Origin: REEB506 sp049317545
Lineage (GTDB): Bacteria; Pseudomonadota; Alphaproteobacteria; Caulobacterales; Aquidulcibacteraceae
Reading direction: 5' to 3'
NCBI GenBank assembly: GCA_049317545.1
Contig: JBMOIB010000080.1
Location: forward strand, 1-13,666
Length of the DNA: 13,666 bases
The notes below the pieces were generated by a model, which saw only the letters and a list, made by a program, of their open reading frames with translations, did no database searches and was not told where the DNA came from. Made by a program: the position numbers and the translations under genes. The number at the start of each line of letters is the position of its first letter. Position 1 is the first letter of the stretch. Shown here piece after piece: positions 1-6,907 of the stretch.

Positions 1-367
1 GGATCTTCACGACATGGGCGCAGCGGGCCAGCAAGGCCGGCGAAACCGAGCCGCGCTCGCGCCCGAGCACATAGGCCGCGGACGGGGGGTGCTTGAACGT
101 CGGCAGATCGATCGCATCGTCGGTCAATTCGATTCCGATCAGCACGCACCCCTTGGGAAGCAGCAAATCATCCGCCTTTTCATACGGATAGTATGGAAGA
201 TGGTGCATGCTGCGGGAGGTGTCCGCATTGTAGACGTCGCGGACCTTGGCGTGCGCATTGATCGAAAAGAAGAAGCTCGCGCCGAAGGCGTGCGCCGTGC
301 GCATCAGCGCGCCCATATTCATGGGCTTGCTGATTTCCTCGCACCCGATTCCGAAATAGCCCCGCAT
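1..367 (-). CDS. SpoU/TrmH-family RNA 2'-O-methyltransferase, 3' end cut by window edge
   Basis: A partial reading frame starts at ATG 367-365 on the minus strand and stays open for 122 codons to the window edge. SpoU-type SPOUT enzymes methylate the 2'-O of ribose in tRNA or rRNA using S-adenosylmethionine bound in a C-terminal trefoil knot. Motif 1 is seen at about residues 15-30 (PMNMGALMRTAHAFGA, with the family Asn and Arg). Motif 2 is seen at about 100-109 (VLGRERGSVS). The knot motif 3 should begin right at the edge, after HVVKI. There is no N-terminal substrate-binding extension, so it resembles small single-domain members such as TrmL. A strong Shine-Dalgarno (GAGGGGAG) lies about 6 bases before the ATG. 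The upstream membrane-protein gene ends 19 bases earlier, so the two probably form an operon. The target nucleotide cannot be told from this fragment. Confidence 0.85.
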   Translation of the reverse strand, partial: MRGYFGIGCEEISKPMNMGALMRTAHAFGASFFFSINAHAKVRDVYNADTSRSMHHLPYYPYEKADDLLLPKGCVLIGIELTDDAIDLPTFKHPPSAAYVLGRERGSVSPALLARCAHVVKI

Positions 368-386
368 CCTGCTCCCCTCGCCCGGC

Positions 387-1793
387 TCAGACGGCCGGCG
401 CCGCGCCGGCCCGGGCGCGAACCGACCGATCGAGCGCGGCGAAGAACTCAGCCCTGAACGCGGCGCGGTCGACCATGCCGCCGAACGCGTCGTACAGGAA
501 CAACGGCGCCTCCGGCGCCCCGGCGGCGGCGTCGCGGGCCGTATCGGCGCGGTCGTCCGCGGCGACGCGCACGACGCGGTCCCAAAGGCCGAACCGCCCG
601 ATCGTCTCGATCTCCCAGACGGTGCCCTGCGTCACCTCGGACAGGTCGAGCACGATGACGTCGGCCGAGGCCATCAGCATGCGGACGACCAGCCGCCACC
701 ATTCGTCCGAAGTCCGGATGAGATAGGCCTTGGCGATGAACGAGGTCTCGATGTTGAGTTCCAGGCGGTCCTCGAGGCGGGCCGACAGCAGGCGGAAATC
801 GCGCGGCGCGGCCACCAGCGCCGGGCCCCAGCGCGTGCGGTCCGTGGCGCGTAGCAGCATCATCAGAGGTATCGCGATGATCGCGATCACCGCCGCCGGG
901 ATCGAGCCGAACGCGCGCCCGACCATGCCCGCGAGCCATTCGAACGTGCTGCGCCGCACGTGCTTGTCGGCGAGCGCGATGACATGCCCGAACGGCTGCA
1001 GTTCCGTATCGATCAGGCGCTTGTAGCGGCGTCCCAAACGACGCTCGTTGAACTTTCGCAGGAGCACCATGCGCACCGGGCGCGATCGCAGCCAGGACGC
1101 CAGAAACAAGACGATCCCGGTTGGGATCAGCAGAACGCCGAACACCATGCCGATATCGCGCGAACGGCCGTCGAAGGCGGCGCCATCGGACAAGACCTCG
1201 AAGCCCGCCATCACGAAGATGGCCGCGAACAGCCCCGCGGCGACGAAGCCCGCCACGAGCCGGACCCGCTCGCCGGCGAGCGCGGCCTTCTGGGGGTTTT
1301 CGAGATCGTCGAGCGAGAAGAAGCTCGGCGCCGCGAATTCGGGAACCGGCTCGGGCGGCGCGCCGCGCTGCGCGAGCTCGGCCAAAGCCGCGGCCTGGCC
1401 GGCCTCGCTGTGCCCTGGCAGGATCGCCGCGACGCGCAATTCGTCGTCGCTCAGCGCCGCGCAGGCGCGCCCGCCCGCCTCGCCTGGCGCGCTGCGACGC
1501 AAGGCCGACCTGCTGCGGTAGAGCTTCAAAATGGCGCGGCGCGCTTTCGCGCCCGGCGCCGGGCGCGGCAGGACGAAGGCCGCGAGCGCAACGAGGGGCG
1601 CCGCGAATCCGGCGACCTGAAGGACGATGAACGCCGCCATGGCGGCCACGTCCCAGACCTCGCCGGCGGCGCCGGCCGGCGCCAGGTCGACCTGCGCGCG
1701 CACGACGAGCGGCGCGAGGACCGGTCCTGCAAGCAGCGCCGCGGCGAGGATCAGCAGGCCCCAGCGCGGGCCATGGTTTTTCTTGTTCTTCAT
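387..1793 (-). CDS. membrane protein with Rossmann/TIR-like C-terminal region, function unknown
   Basis: I do not recognise a named family for this 468-residue protein. Hydrophobic segments lie at about 11-31, 50-75, 178-198 and 213-234, with a fifth possible one at 297-314. Between them are Ala/Arg-rich cytoplasmic-looking stretches. The soluble part has alternating strand-like and helix-like pieces: VLLRKFNE (243-250), FGHVIALADKHVRRS (268-282), then a helix and strand, ADVIVLDLSEVTQGTVWEIE (377-396). This order, with an acidic WE pair after a hydrophobic strand, recalls TIR, SLOG or nucleoside-deoxyribosyltransferase-like nucleotide-binding folds. That resemblance is my inference. The start ATG at 1793 follows a weak purine-rich GGGGATGG. 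Antisense reading frames overlap it, but the membrane-segment pattern supports this frame. It lies 19 bases upstream of the methyltransferase. Confidence 0.75.
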   Translation of the reverse strand: MKNKKNHGPRWGLLILAAALLAGPVLAPLVVRAQVDLAPAGAAGEVWDVAAMAAFIVLQVAGFAAPLVALAAFVLPRPAPGAKARRAILKLYRSRSALRRSAPGEAGGRACAALSDDELRVAAILPGHSEAGQAAALAELAQRGAPPEPVPEFAAPSFFSLDDLENPQKAALAGERVRLVAGFVAAGLFAAIFVMAGFEVLSDGAAFDGRSRDIGMVFGVLLIPTGIVLFLASWLRSRPVRMVLLRKFNERRLGRRYKRLIDTELQPFGHVIALADKHVRRSTFEWLAGMVGRAFGSIPAAVIAIIAIPLMMLLRATDRTRWGPALVAAPRDFRLLSARLEDRLELNIETSFIAKAYLIRTSDEWWRLVVRMLMASADVIVLDLSEVTQGTVWEIETIGRFGLWDRVVRVAADDRADTARDAAAGAPEAPLFLYDAFGGMVDRAAFRAEFFAALDRSVRARAGAAPAV

Positions 1794-1878
1794 CGCCCAT
1801 CCCCATCGGCAGGTCTTCGGCGACGGCTGGGCCGTGCGCCGATCATGATAATATCGCGGATCGTCCGTGGTCGGATTA

Positions 1879-2742
1879 TCAGCGGAACGTCCGCACGTCG
1901 AGGCGTCCCGCGCTCGTGGCGAGCCCCCGCTTCATCCCCTCGCTGACGAACGGCATCGCGATTTCACCCTCGGCGTCCACCGCGATCAAGCCGCCGTCGC
2001 CGCCCAAGGCCGCCATGTCGGCGAGCGCGCCCGCCGCGGCGGCATGCACGCTTTGACGCGCATAGAGCATCCGCGCCGACACGTCCGCGGCGACATTGGC
2101 GCGAATGAAGTATTCGCCCTGGCCGGTGCAGCTGACCGCCACGCGCCCGTCGGCCCAGGTCCCGGCGCCGATCAGGGGCGTATCGCCGACGCGGCCTGGC
2201 GTTTTGCCCAGCAGGCCGCCGGTCGAGGTCGCCGCGGCGAGCCGGCCGAGGATGTCGCGCACGACGGCGCCGACGGTGCCGTGCGCCAGTTCGCCGGGCG
2301 CGACCGGGCGTGCGACGGCGGGCGTGTAATAGTCGGCCGCCACTTTGGCGAACCCTCCGGCCGCCGCAAATTCGGCAGCGCCCTGCGCTGTCAGCATCAC
2401 GTGCGGCGTTCGCTCCATCACGGCGCGAGCCACCCCGATCGGACTTTCGAACCCGACCAGGGCGCTGACCGCCCCGGCCTTGCGCGTCGCGCCGTCCATG
2501 ATGGCGGCATCGAGTTCCCACACGCCGGCGGCGTTGGCGGCCGCGCCCTTGCCGGCGATGTGCAGTCCGCTGGCCTCCAGCGCACGGACCATGGCCTCGA
2601 CCACATCCAACGCTGCAGCTCCCGCCGAGAGCATGGCGCCGCCCTCTTCGAGACAGGCGCGCATGTGCGCTTCTTCGCGATCGTAGGTGCGGTCCCGCGT
2701 CGGTCCGGCGCCGCCATGAAGCGCCAGGGTCCAAATCGTCAT
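1879..2742 (-). CDS. isoaspartyl peptidase / L-asparaginase (plant-type, Ntn-hydrolase)
   Basis: This 287-residue protein belongs to the family that autocleaves into alpha and beta chains and hydrolyses isoaspartyl dipeptides and asparagine. The N-terminal strand LALHGGAG (6-13) and ELDAAIMDG (76-84) match the family. The autocleavage site is HGTVGAVVRD, making Thr156 the predicted nucleophile. Further active-site elements follow: STGG (173-176), PGRVGD with Arg184 and Asp187, and TGQGE (206-210). All of these correspond to the EcAIII/IaaA pattern, so the enzyme looks intact, if a little shorter than the usual 300-320 residues. The start ATG at 2742 has a GGAGA Shine-Dalgarno and overlaps the stop of the upstream small membrane-protein gene as ATGA. 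This indicates translational coupling. A longer in-frame extension to 3099 is possible but has no ribosome-binding site and adds non-family sequence. No signal peptide, so cytoplasmic. Confidence 0.92.
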   Translation of the reverse strand: MTIWTLALHGGAGPTRDRTYDREEAHMRACLEEGGAMLSAGAAALDVVEAMVRALEASGLHIAGKGAAANAAGVWELDAAIMDGATRKAGAVSALVGFESPIGVARAVMERTPHVMLTAQGAAEFAAAGGFAKVAADYYTPAVARPVAPGELAHGTVGAVVRDILGRLAAATSTGGLLGKTPGRVGDTPLIGAGTWADGRVAVSCTGQGEYFIRANVAADVSARMLYARQSVHAAAAGALADMAALGGDGGLIAVDAEGEIAMPFVSEGMKRGLATSAGRLDVRTFR

Positions 2743-3032
2743 CGGATTTCTCCAGCTTGCGTTTTGGGCGCCCGACCGAAGATCAGGCCGCGCCGCCAGC
2801 CGACCCACAGCCCGATCAAGGTCGCGGTCGGGATGAAGGCGTCGAATTGCTCGGTCACGTCGATCAGCTCGAGCAGATAGGCGATCCCTACGGGACCCCA
2901 CAGCAAGGTCGCAAGCCCCGCGCCGACGCCCTCCTCCCACGGAACGGCGAAAAGCGCCCGGCCGACGGTGAAATCGAGGAGGTCGAGGCCGAGGCTCAAC
3001 GCCATGCGGATCCAAAATCCGGTTCGCGTCAC
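2739..3032 (-). CDS. small membrane protein of unknown function
   Basis: This 97-residue protein starts at GTG 3032-3030, preceded by a perfect GGAGG six bases upstream (positions 3039-3043, minus strand). Hydrophobic segments at about 8-27, 36-58 and 65-78 suggest two or three membrane passes. A basic C-terminal tail (WRRGLIFGRAPKTQ) would face the cytoplasm. I see no named motif. The stop codon overlaps the asparaginase start (ATGA), so the two are co-translated. It is the first gene of a short minus-strand operon that faces away from the quinone reductase gene. The strong ribosome-binding site and coupled overlap are the main evidence that it is real despite its small size. Confidence 0.75.
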   Translation of the reverse strand: MTRTGFWIRMALSLGLDLLDFTVGRALFAVPWEEGVGAGLATLLWGPVGIAYLLELIDVTEQFDAFIPTATLIGLWVGWRRGLIFGRAPKTQAGEIR

Positions 3033-3113
3033 GTCGCGCCTCCGTCTTGCCCGCGCCCGCGCAGCCCCATACGGTGCGCGCCAAAATCATCAACGCCAAG
3101 CGAGGAAACGATC
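3033..3113. promoter_or_regulatory. divergent intergenic spacer between asparaginase operon and quinone reductase
   Basis: These 81 bases lie between two start codons on opposite strands and should hold promoters for both transcripts. The visible sites are a GGAGG Shine-Dalgarno on the minus strand (3039-3043) and GAGGA on the plus strand (3102-3106). A TTGCCC at 3047-3052 could be a weak plus-strand -35 element, but I see no convincing -10 partner and no obvious operator palindrome. The location is the only firm evidence. Confidence 0.4.
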
Positions 3114-4121
3114 ATGAAGGCCCTGCTCAGCAAAGTCCCCGGCGGCCCGGAAACGCTCGTGCTCGAAGACGTCGCGGACCTTTCGCCCGCAGCTGGCGAG
3201 GTGGTGATCTCGGTCAAGGCGGTCGGCGTCAATTATCCCGACGTGCTCATCATCCAGGACATCTATCAATTCAAGCCCAATCGGCCGTTCTCGCCGGGCG
3301 GCGAGGTCGCCGGGATCGTCAAGTCCGTCGGCGAGGGCGTCACCAATCTGAAGCCGGGCGACCGCGTGCTCGGCTCGACCGGCTGGGGCGGCATGGCCGA
3401 AGAGATCATCATGCCGGCCGGCAATGCGCGCGTGCGCAAGATCCCCGACGCCATGCCCTTCGATGAAGCAGCGGCGTTCCTGATGACGTACGGCACCTCG
3501 CATTACGGCCTCAAGGATCGCGCCCACATCAAGCCGGGCGAAAGCCTTCTGGTGCTCGGCGCCGCCGGCGGTGTGGGCATTGCCGCGGTCGAACTCGGCA
3601 AAGCGATGGGCGCCAAGGTGATCGCCGCCGCGTCGAGCCAGGAGAAAGTCGATTTCGCGATCGCGTGCGGCGCCGACGAAGGCATCGTCTATCCCGCCAA
3701 GCTCGACGAGGACGACAAGGCCGCGACCAAGGCGTTGTCGGAAGCCTTCAAGAAGGCCGGCGGCGGCGGCGTGGACGTCATTTATGACGCCGTCGGCGGC
3801 GCCTATGCCGAACCCGCGTTGCGCGCAATGAATTGGGACGGCCGCTTCCTGGTGATCGGCTTCCCGGCCGGCATTCCGAAAATCCCGCTCAATCTGACGC
3901 TGCTCAAGAGCTGCCAGATCGTCGGCGTATTCTGGGGCGCGTTCACCGCGCGCCAGCCTGCCGACAACGAAGCCAACATCGCCGAACTGTTCGACCTGTA
4001 CAAAGCCGGCAAGATCAAGCCGCGCGTCTCCGCCACCTTCCCGCTCGAGCGCGGCGCCGAAGCGATCCGCTGGCTCGCCGACCGCAAGGCGCAGGGCAAG
4101 GTTGTCGTCACGGTGGGATGA
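3114..4121 (+). CDS. NAD(P)H:quinone oxidoreductase-like zinc-independent MDR reductase
   Basis: This 335-residue protein is a medium-chain dehydrogenase/reductase of the quinone oxidoreductase (QOR) branch, which reduces quinones or enones with NAD(P)H. The N-terminal GroES-like domain (about 1-120) contains the QOR-type VNYPDV (39-44) and PFSPGGEVAGIV (58-69). The Rossmann domain holds the dinucleotide loop VLGAAGGVG (147-155) and IYDAVGGAY (223-231). The catalytic-zinc Cys/His set of alcohol dehydrogenases is absent, as expected for this branch. The ATG at 3114 has a GAGGA eight bases upstream. The frame is open further 5', but that stretch lies over the divergent spacer and has no family sequence. 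It is monocistronic as far as visible, with a palindromic element following the stop. The substrate is not predictable. Confidence 0.92.
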   Translation: MKALLSKVPGGPETLVLEDVADLSPAAGEVVISVKAVGVNYPDVLIIQDIYQFKPNRPFSPGGEVAGIVKSVGEGVTNLKPGDRVLGSTGWGGMAEEIIMPAGNARVRKIPDAMPFDEAAAFLMTYGTSHYGLKDRAHIKPGESLLVLGAAGGVGIAAVELGKAMGAKVIAAASSQEKVDFAIACGADEGIVYPAKLDEDDKAATKALSEAFKKAGGGGVDVIYDAVGGAYAEPALRAMNWDGRFLVIGFPAGIPKIPLNLTLLKSCQIVGVFWGAFTARQPADNEANIAELFDLYKAGKIKPRVSATFPLERGAEAIRWLADRKAQGKVVVTVG

Positions 4122-4130
4122 GGCGTCCAA

Positions 4131-4233
4131 CTCGTCATCCCGGCCGAGCGAAGCGAGAGCCGGGACCCTGTTCCAATTCGCCCCTTGAACAAGGTCCCGG
4201 ATCGTCGGCGGCGCCGACGTCCGGGATGACGAG
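4131..4233. repeat. REP-like nested palindrome after the quinone reductase gene
   Basis: An outer perfect 13-base inverted repeat (CTCGTCATCCCGG at 4131-4143, CCGGGATGACGAG at 4221-4233) encloses a second inverted repeat. The inner pair is CCGGGACCCTGTTC at 4160-4173 and GAACAAGGTCCCGG at 4187-4200, with one mismatch. A third small palindrome is GTCGGCG/CGCCGAC at 4204-4218. The element lies 9 bases after a stop codon and about 75 bases before the next start. GTCATCCCGG-type palindromes are commonly seen as dispersed extragenic repeats in alphaproteobacterial genomes. No second copy is visible in this window. As RNA it could fold into a branched structure and act as terminator or mRNA stabiliser for the upstream gene; there is no U-tract, so that role is inferred. 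Confidence 0.8.
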
Positions 4234-4307
4234 TGCCCAAATCCAGCTCGCCTTCCGTAGCGTTGGAGGGCTAACCTCGCGCAAAACGACAACCCTCGGG
4301 AGGACAC

Positions 4308-5198
4308 ATGAGCGGGCGCATGAGCGGTAAGGTCGCCGTCGTCACCGGCGCGGCGTCGGGCATTGGTCTGGCGATCGTCGAGAAATTCGTCGCTGAAGGC
4401 GGGCTCGTGCTCGCCGCCGACATCCAGGATGCGAAGGGCGAGGCGCTGGCGACCCGGTTCAAGGGATCGGTGGTCTATCGCCATTGCGACGTGACGGACG
4501 TCGCGCAGATCAAGGCGGCGGTGGACGAGGCCGTCGCCGCATTCGGCGGTCTTGACGTTATGGTCAACAACGCCGGCGCGGGCGGCTCTGTCGCCATGGT
4601 CGAGGACGTCGAGGTCGGCGGTTACGATTGGACCATGCAGCTCTTGCTGCGTTCGGTGGTGTTCGGCACGAAATACGCCATTCCGCATCTGCGCGCCCGC
4701 GGCGGCGGCGCGGTGCTCAACACCGCTTCGGCGGCGGCGATCCTGGTAGGCGGCACGCCGTTCACCTATTCGGTGTGCAAGGCCGCGGTCGTGCATTTCA
4801 CGAAGGCCGCGGCCGTCGAGACGGCGCCCGACAAGATCCGCGTCAATGCGCTCTGCCCGGGCGTGATCGCGACGCCGATCTGGGGCCAATTCCGGCCCGA
4901 TTCCACGCCGGAATCGGCGGATCAGATGGCCGCCATGATGGCCCATGTCGGCGCCGGCATGCAGCCCTACCCGAAATCCGGCCTGCCCGAAGACATCGCC
5001 GACGCGGCGCTTTATCTGTGTTCGGACGAAGCCAAATTCGTCACCGGCCATGCGCTGGTGGTCGATGGCGCGATCACGCTCGGGCGTCAGGCGCGCACCC
5101 GCACCGGCATGGCCGTGATGCTCGGCGCCGACCAGGCCGAAGCGCTCAAAGGATATAACGATGCGCTCGCGGCCGAGCGCACACGGTTTGGAGGCTGA
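4308..5198 (+). CDS. short-chain dehydrogenase/reductase, first of tandem pair
   Basis: This 296-residue protein is a classical-type SDR. The cofactor motif is TGAASGIG (13-20). Asp38 at the end of strand 2 (AADIQD) favours NAD(H) over NADP(H). The adenine-site CDV is at 60-62 and NNAG at 87-90. Catalytic Ser141, Tyr154 and Lys158 are in place (NTAS, YSVCK). The tetrad Asn in helix 4 aligns to Leu113 in QLLLRSVVFG, so that residue is missing. The usual VDGG near the end is VDGA (252-255), followed by an unusually long tail of about 40 residues. The ATG at 4308 follows GGGAGGAC; a second ATG at 4320 (MSGKVAV) would also give a complete fold. The next gene is a close paralogue starting 3 bases after this stop. 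The substrate is unknown. Confidence 0.9.
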   Translation: MSGRMSGKVAVVTGAASGIGLAIVEKFVAEGGLVLAADIQDAKGEALATRFKGSVVYRHCDVTDVAQIKAAVDEAVAAFGGLDVMVNNAGAGGSVAMVEDVEVGGYDWTMQLLLRSVVFGTKYAIPHLRARGGGAVLNTASAAAILVGGTPFTYSVCKAAVVHFTKAAAVETAPDKIRVNALCPGVIATPIWGQFRPDSTPESADQMAAMMAHVGAGMQPYPKSGLPEDIADAALYLCSDEAKFVTGHALVVDGAITLGRQARTRTGMAVMLGADQAEALKGYNDALAAERTRFGG

Positions 5199-5201
5199 GA
5201 C

Positions 5202-6083
5202 ATGGCGCGTTTGGACGGTAAAGTCGCGGTGGTGACCGGCGCAGCCTCGGGCATCGGTCTCGGCACGGTGGAGCGGCTCGTGGCCGACGGCGCGCGCGTG
5301 CTCGCGGCCGACATCCAGGACGAGAAAGGCGAAGCGCTGGCGACGCGGTTCAAAGGCGCCGTCGCCTACCGGCATTGCGACGTCATGGAGGAGAGCCAGA
5401 TCAAGGCGGCGATGGACGACGCCGCAGCAGAATTCGGCGGCCTCGACATCGTGTTCAACAACGCCGGCGCCGGCGGCGCGATGGGCGGCGTTGAGGAGAC
5501 CGACGTCGCGGGCTTTCGCCGCACGCTTGATCTCCTGCTCGTCTCGGTCATGGCCGGCGTCAAACATGCGCTCCCGCATCTGAAGGCGCGCGGCGGCGGC
5601 GCGATCATCAACACCGCCTCGATCGCCGGCACCGAAGCCGGCTGGGGGCCGCTCGCCTATTCGACCGCCAAAGGCGCGGTGATCCATTTCACGCGCTGCG
5701 CGGCCGCCGACCTTTCGCAACACAAGATCCGCATCAACGCGATCTGCCCGGGCCTGATCGCCACTTCGATCTTCGGCGCCTCGCTCGGCTTGGCGCGTCC
5801 GGCTGCGGATCAAATGGCGGCGCTGGTCGCCGACAAGGGCGGACCGATGCAACCGATGGGACGCGCCGGCGCGCCCGCAGACATCGCCGCCATGGTCGCG
5901 TTCCTGGCGTCCGACGACGCGAGCTTCATCACCGGCGCGCACTTCATCGTCGATGGCGGCATCACGATCGGTCCGCGTCACGCCTGGGACCGGTCTGCGC
6001 CTTCGCCGTTCCTCGATGCGCTCGGCATCGACCCGGCGCAAGCCGAGGCCATGCGCCTTGCGATGGCGCAGCAGAAGACTTAG
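5202..6083 (+). CDS. short-chain dehydrogenase/reductase, second of tandem pair
   Basis: This 293-residue SDR is paralogous to the gene just upstream, with long near-identical stretches even at DNA level in the first 60 codons. Motifs are TGAASGIG (12-19), AADIQD with Asp37 indicating NAD(H), NNAG (86-89), catalytic Ser140, Tyr153 and Lys157 (YSTAK), and PG after strand 6. As in the first copy, the helix-4 Asn position is Leu (Leu112 in DLLLVSVMAG). Unlike the first copy it keeps the VDGG motif. A C-terminal tail of about 40 residues is also present, but its sequence differs. The Shine-Dalgarno (GGAGG) lies inside the last codons of the upstream gene, so the two are co-translated. The stop codon overlaps the stop of the opposing lipoprotein gene. 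The pair probably acts on related substrates or forms a heteromeric enzyme; this is inference. Confidence 0.9.
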   Translation: MARLDGKVAVVTGAASGIGLGTVERLVADGARVLAADIQDEKGEALATRFKGAVAYRHCDVMEESQIKAAMDDAAAEFGGLDIVFNNAGAGGAMGGVEETDVAGFRRTLDLLLVSVMAGVKHALPHLKARGGGAIINTASIAGTEAGWGPLAYSTAKGAVIHFTRCAAADLSQHKIRINAICPGLIATSIFGASLGLARPAADQMAALVADKGGPMQPMGRAGAPADIAAMVAFLASDDASFITGAHFIVDGGITIGPRHAWDRSAPSPFLDALGIDPAQAEAMRLAMAQQKT

Positions 6084-6835
6084 GGCACGACGATCCAGGA
6101 GCCGTCCGCGTCCTTGCTCAGGAGCGTTACGGTGCGCGGATCGATGTCGAGCTGCTCCTGGCCGAGATCAAACTTCCAGGCGAAACCCTGCTTGATGAGC
6201 CAATAGGTCGACTGGCCAGTGTCGATCCCAAGCGGGCCGCAGGCTGTGCGGGGCTCGTCGTCGGTGATCTTTTTCTTGGCCTTGTAGGCGACGTTGACGT
6301 CGACCACGAGCGCCCCGGCGGGCCATTCCTCGTAGCCGGCGTCACGCAACTCGCAAGCGGCGCGCTCTTCCTTGTTCTCGACGCCCTCTTTCACCATGCG
6401 CAGGAGCCCGCCGCGCGGGTCCTTTTCGTCGAGCGTGAACAGGCGCACGAGAGTTTCGCCAACGGCCGCCTCGCCGAACAATGCGGACGTCTCATAGTCG
6501 ATCGACGCGCTGCGTGCGCCGGCGCTGAAGCCGAGCTTCGTCGTGACGCCTTTGCATGTCATGGCGCGATAGATCACCGCTTGGGAATCGGCGAGCACCG
6601 CTTCGTTGAAGGTCCAGCTGCAGCCTTCGGGCGCCGGTGGGTTCGGCGGCGGATTGTCGAGGTAATTGGCGGCGCGCCCGGCGCAGATGCCCGTCCCCGG
6701 CAAGCGCCCGCCATCATCGGCGCAGCTGGACGCGGCAACAGCTGGCGGCGCGTCTGCGGGCTTGGCGGCCTGCGGCGAGCAAGCGGCGGAGAGGACCGCC
6801 AAAGCGAACGCGGCAACGAAAACAGATCGGCTCAT
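6080..6835 (-). CDS. predicted lipoprotein of unknown function
   Basis: This 251-residue protein has a short lipoprotein-like signal: MSRS, a hydrophobic core (about 5-16), then LSAAC with Cys19 as the likely lipidation site. The lipobox is loose (Ser at -3). A Pro/Ala-rich linker follows. The mature part contains several Cys (SCADDG, GICAG, GCSW, TCKG, ACEL, TACG) that could form disulfides in the periplasm. I recognise no enzymatic motif. The ATG at 6835 is preferred over an in-frame ATG at 6895 because it begins the signal peptide and has a GGGGGAAG site just upstream. It lies 72 bases downstream of divL on the same strand and could be read from the same transcript. Its stop overlaps that of the second SDR by four bases, tail to tail, with no terminator visible. 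Confidence 0.8.
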   Translation of the reverse strand: MSRSVFVAAFALAVLSAACSPQAAKPADAPPAVAASSCADDGGRLPGTGICAGRAANYLDNPPPNPPAPEGCSWTFNEAVLADSQAVIYRAMTCKGVTTKLGFSAGARSASIDYETSALFGEAAVGETLVRLFTLDEKDPRGGLLRMVKEGVENKEERAACELRDAGYEEWPAGALVVDVNVAYKAKKKITDDEPRTACGPLGIDTGQSTYWLIKQGFAWKFDLGQEQLDIDPRTVTLLSKDADGSWIVVP

Positions 6836-6907
6836 GGCTTCCCCCAAAGTCGGTGGGACAAGGCACGACCGTTGGAGCCGCGCCAAGACTCCCATCTGCG
6901 TTCGACT

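Noticed and set aside
14..457. 147-codon plus-strand frame at the left edge
   Set aside because: Antisense to the SpoU-type methyltransferase, whose motifs are clear. No motif or ribosome-binding site supports this frame.
448..1806. 452-codon minus-strand frame overlapping the membrane protein
   Set aside because: Extremely Arg/Gly/Ala-rich with no hydrophobic segments. The alternative frame at 387-1793 has membrane helices and a fold-like pattern.
1794..1878. Spacer between asparaginase stop and membrane-protein start
   Set aside because: I looked for a terminator or promoter. It is slightly AT-richer in the middle (GATCATGATAATATC), but I see no convincing hairpin or paired promoter elements.
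2743..3099. 119-residue N-terminal extension of the asparaginase
   Set aside because: The family begins at the LALHGGAG strand. ATG 2742 has a ribosome-binding site, and the extension overlaps the small membrane-protein gene, which has a much better start.
2757..3113. 119-residue N-terminal extension of the quinone reductase
   Set aside because: It runs across the divergent spacer and the opposite-strand gene. The family N-terminus MKAL begins at 3114 with a GAGGA site.
3090..6041. 983-codon open frame on the minus strand opposite the quinone reductase and SDR genes
   Set aside because: It lies antisense to three genes with clear family motifs and is very rich in Arg, Asp and His without recognisable domains. 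Long antisense frames like this are expected when codon third positions are mostly G or C.
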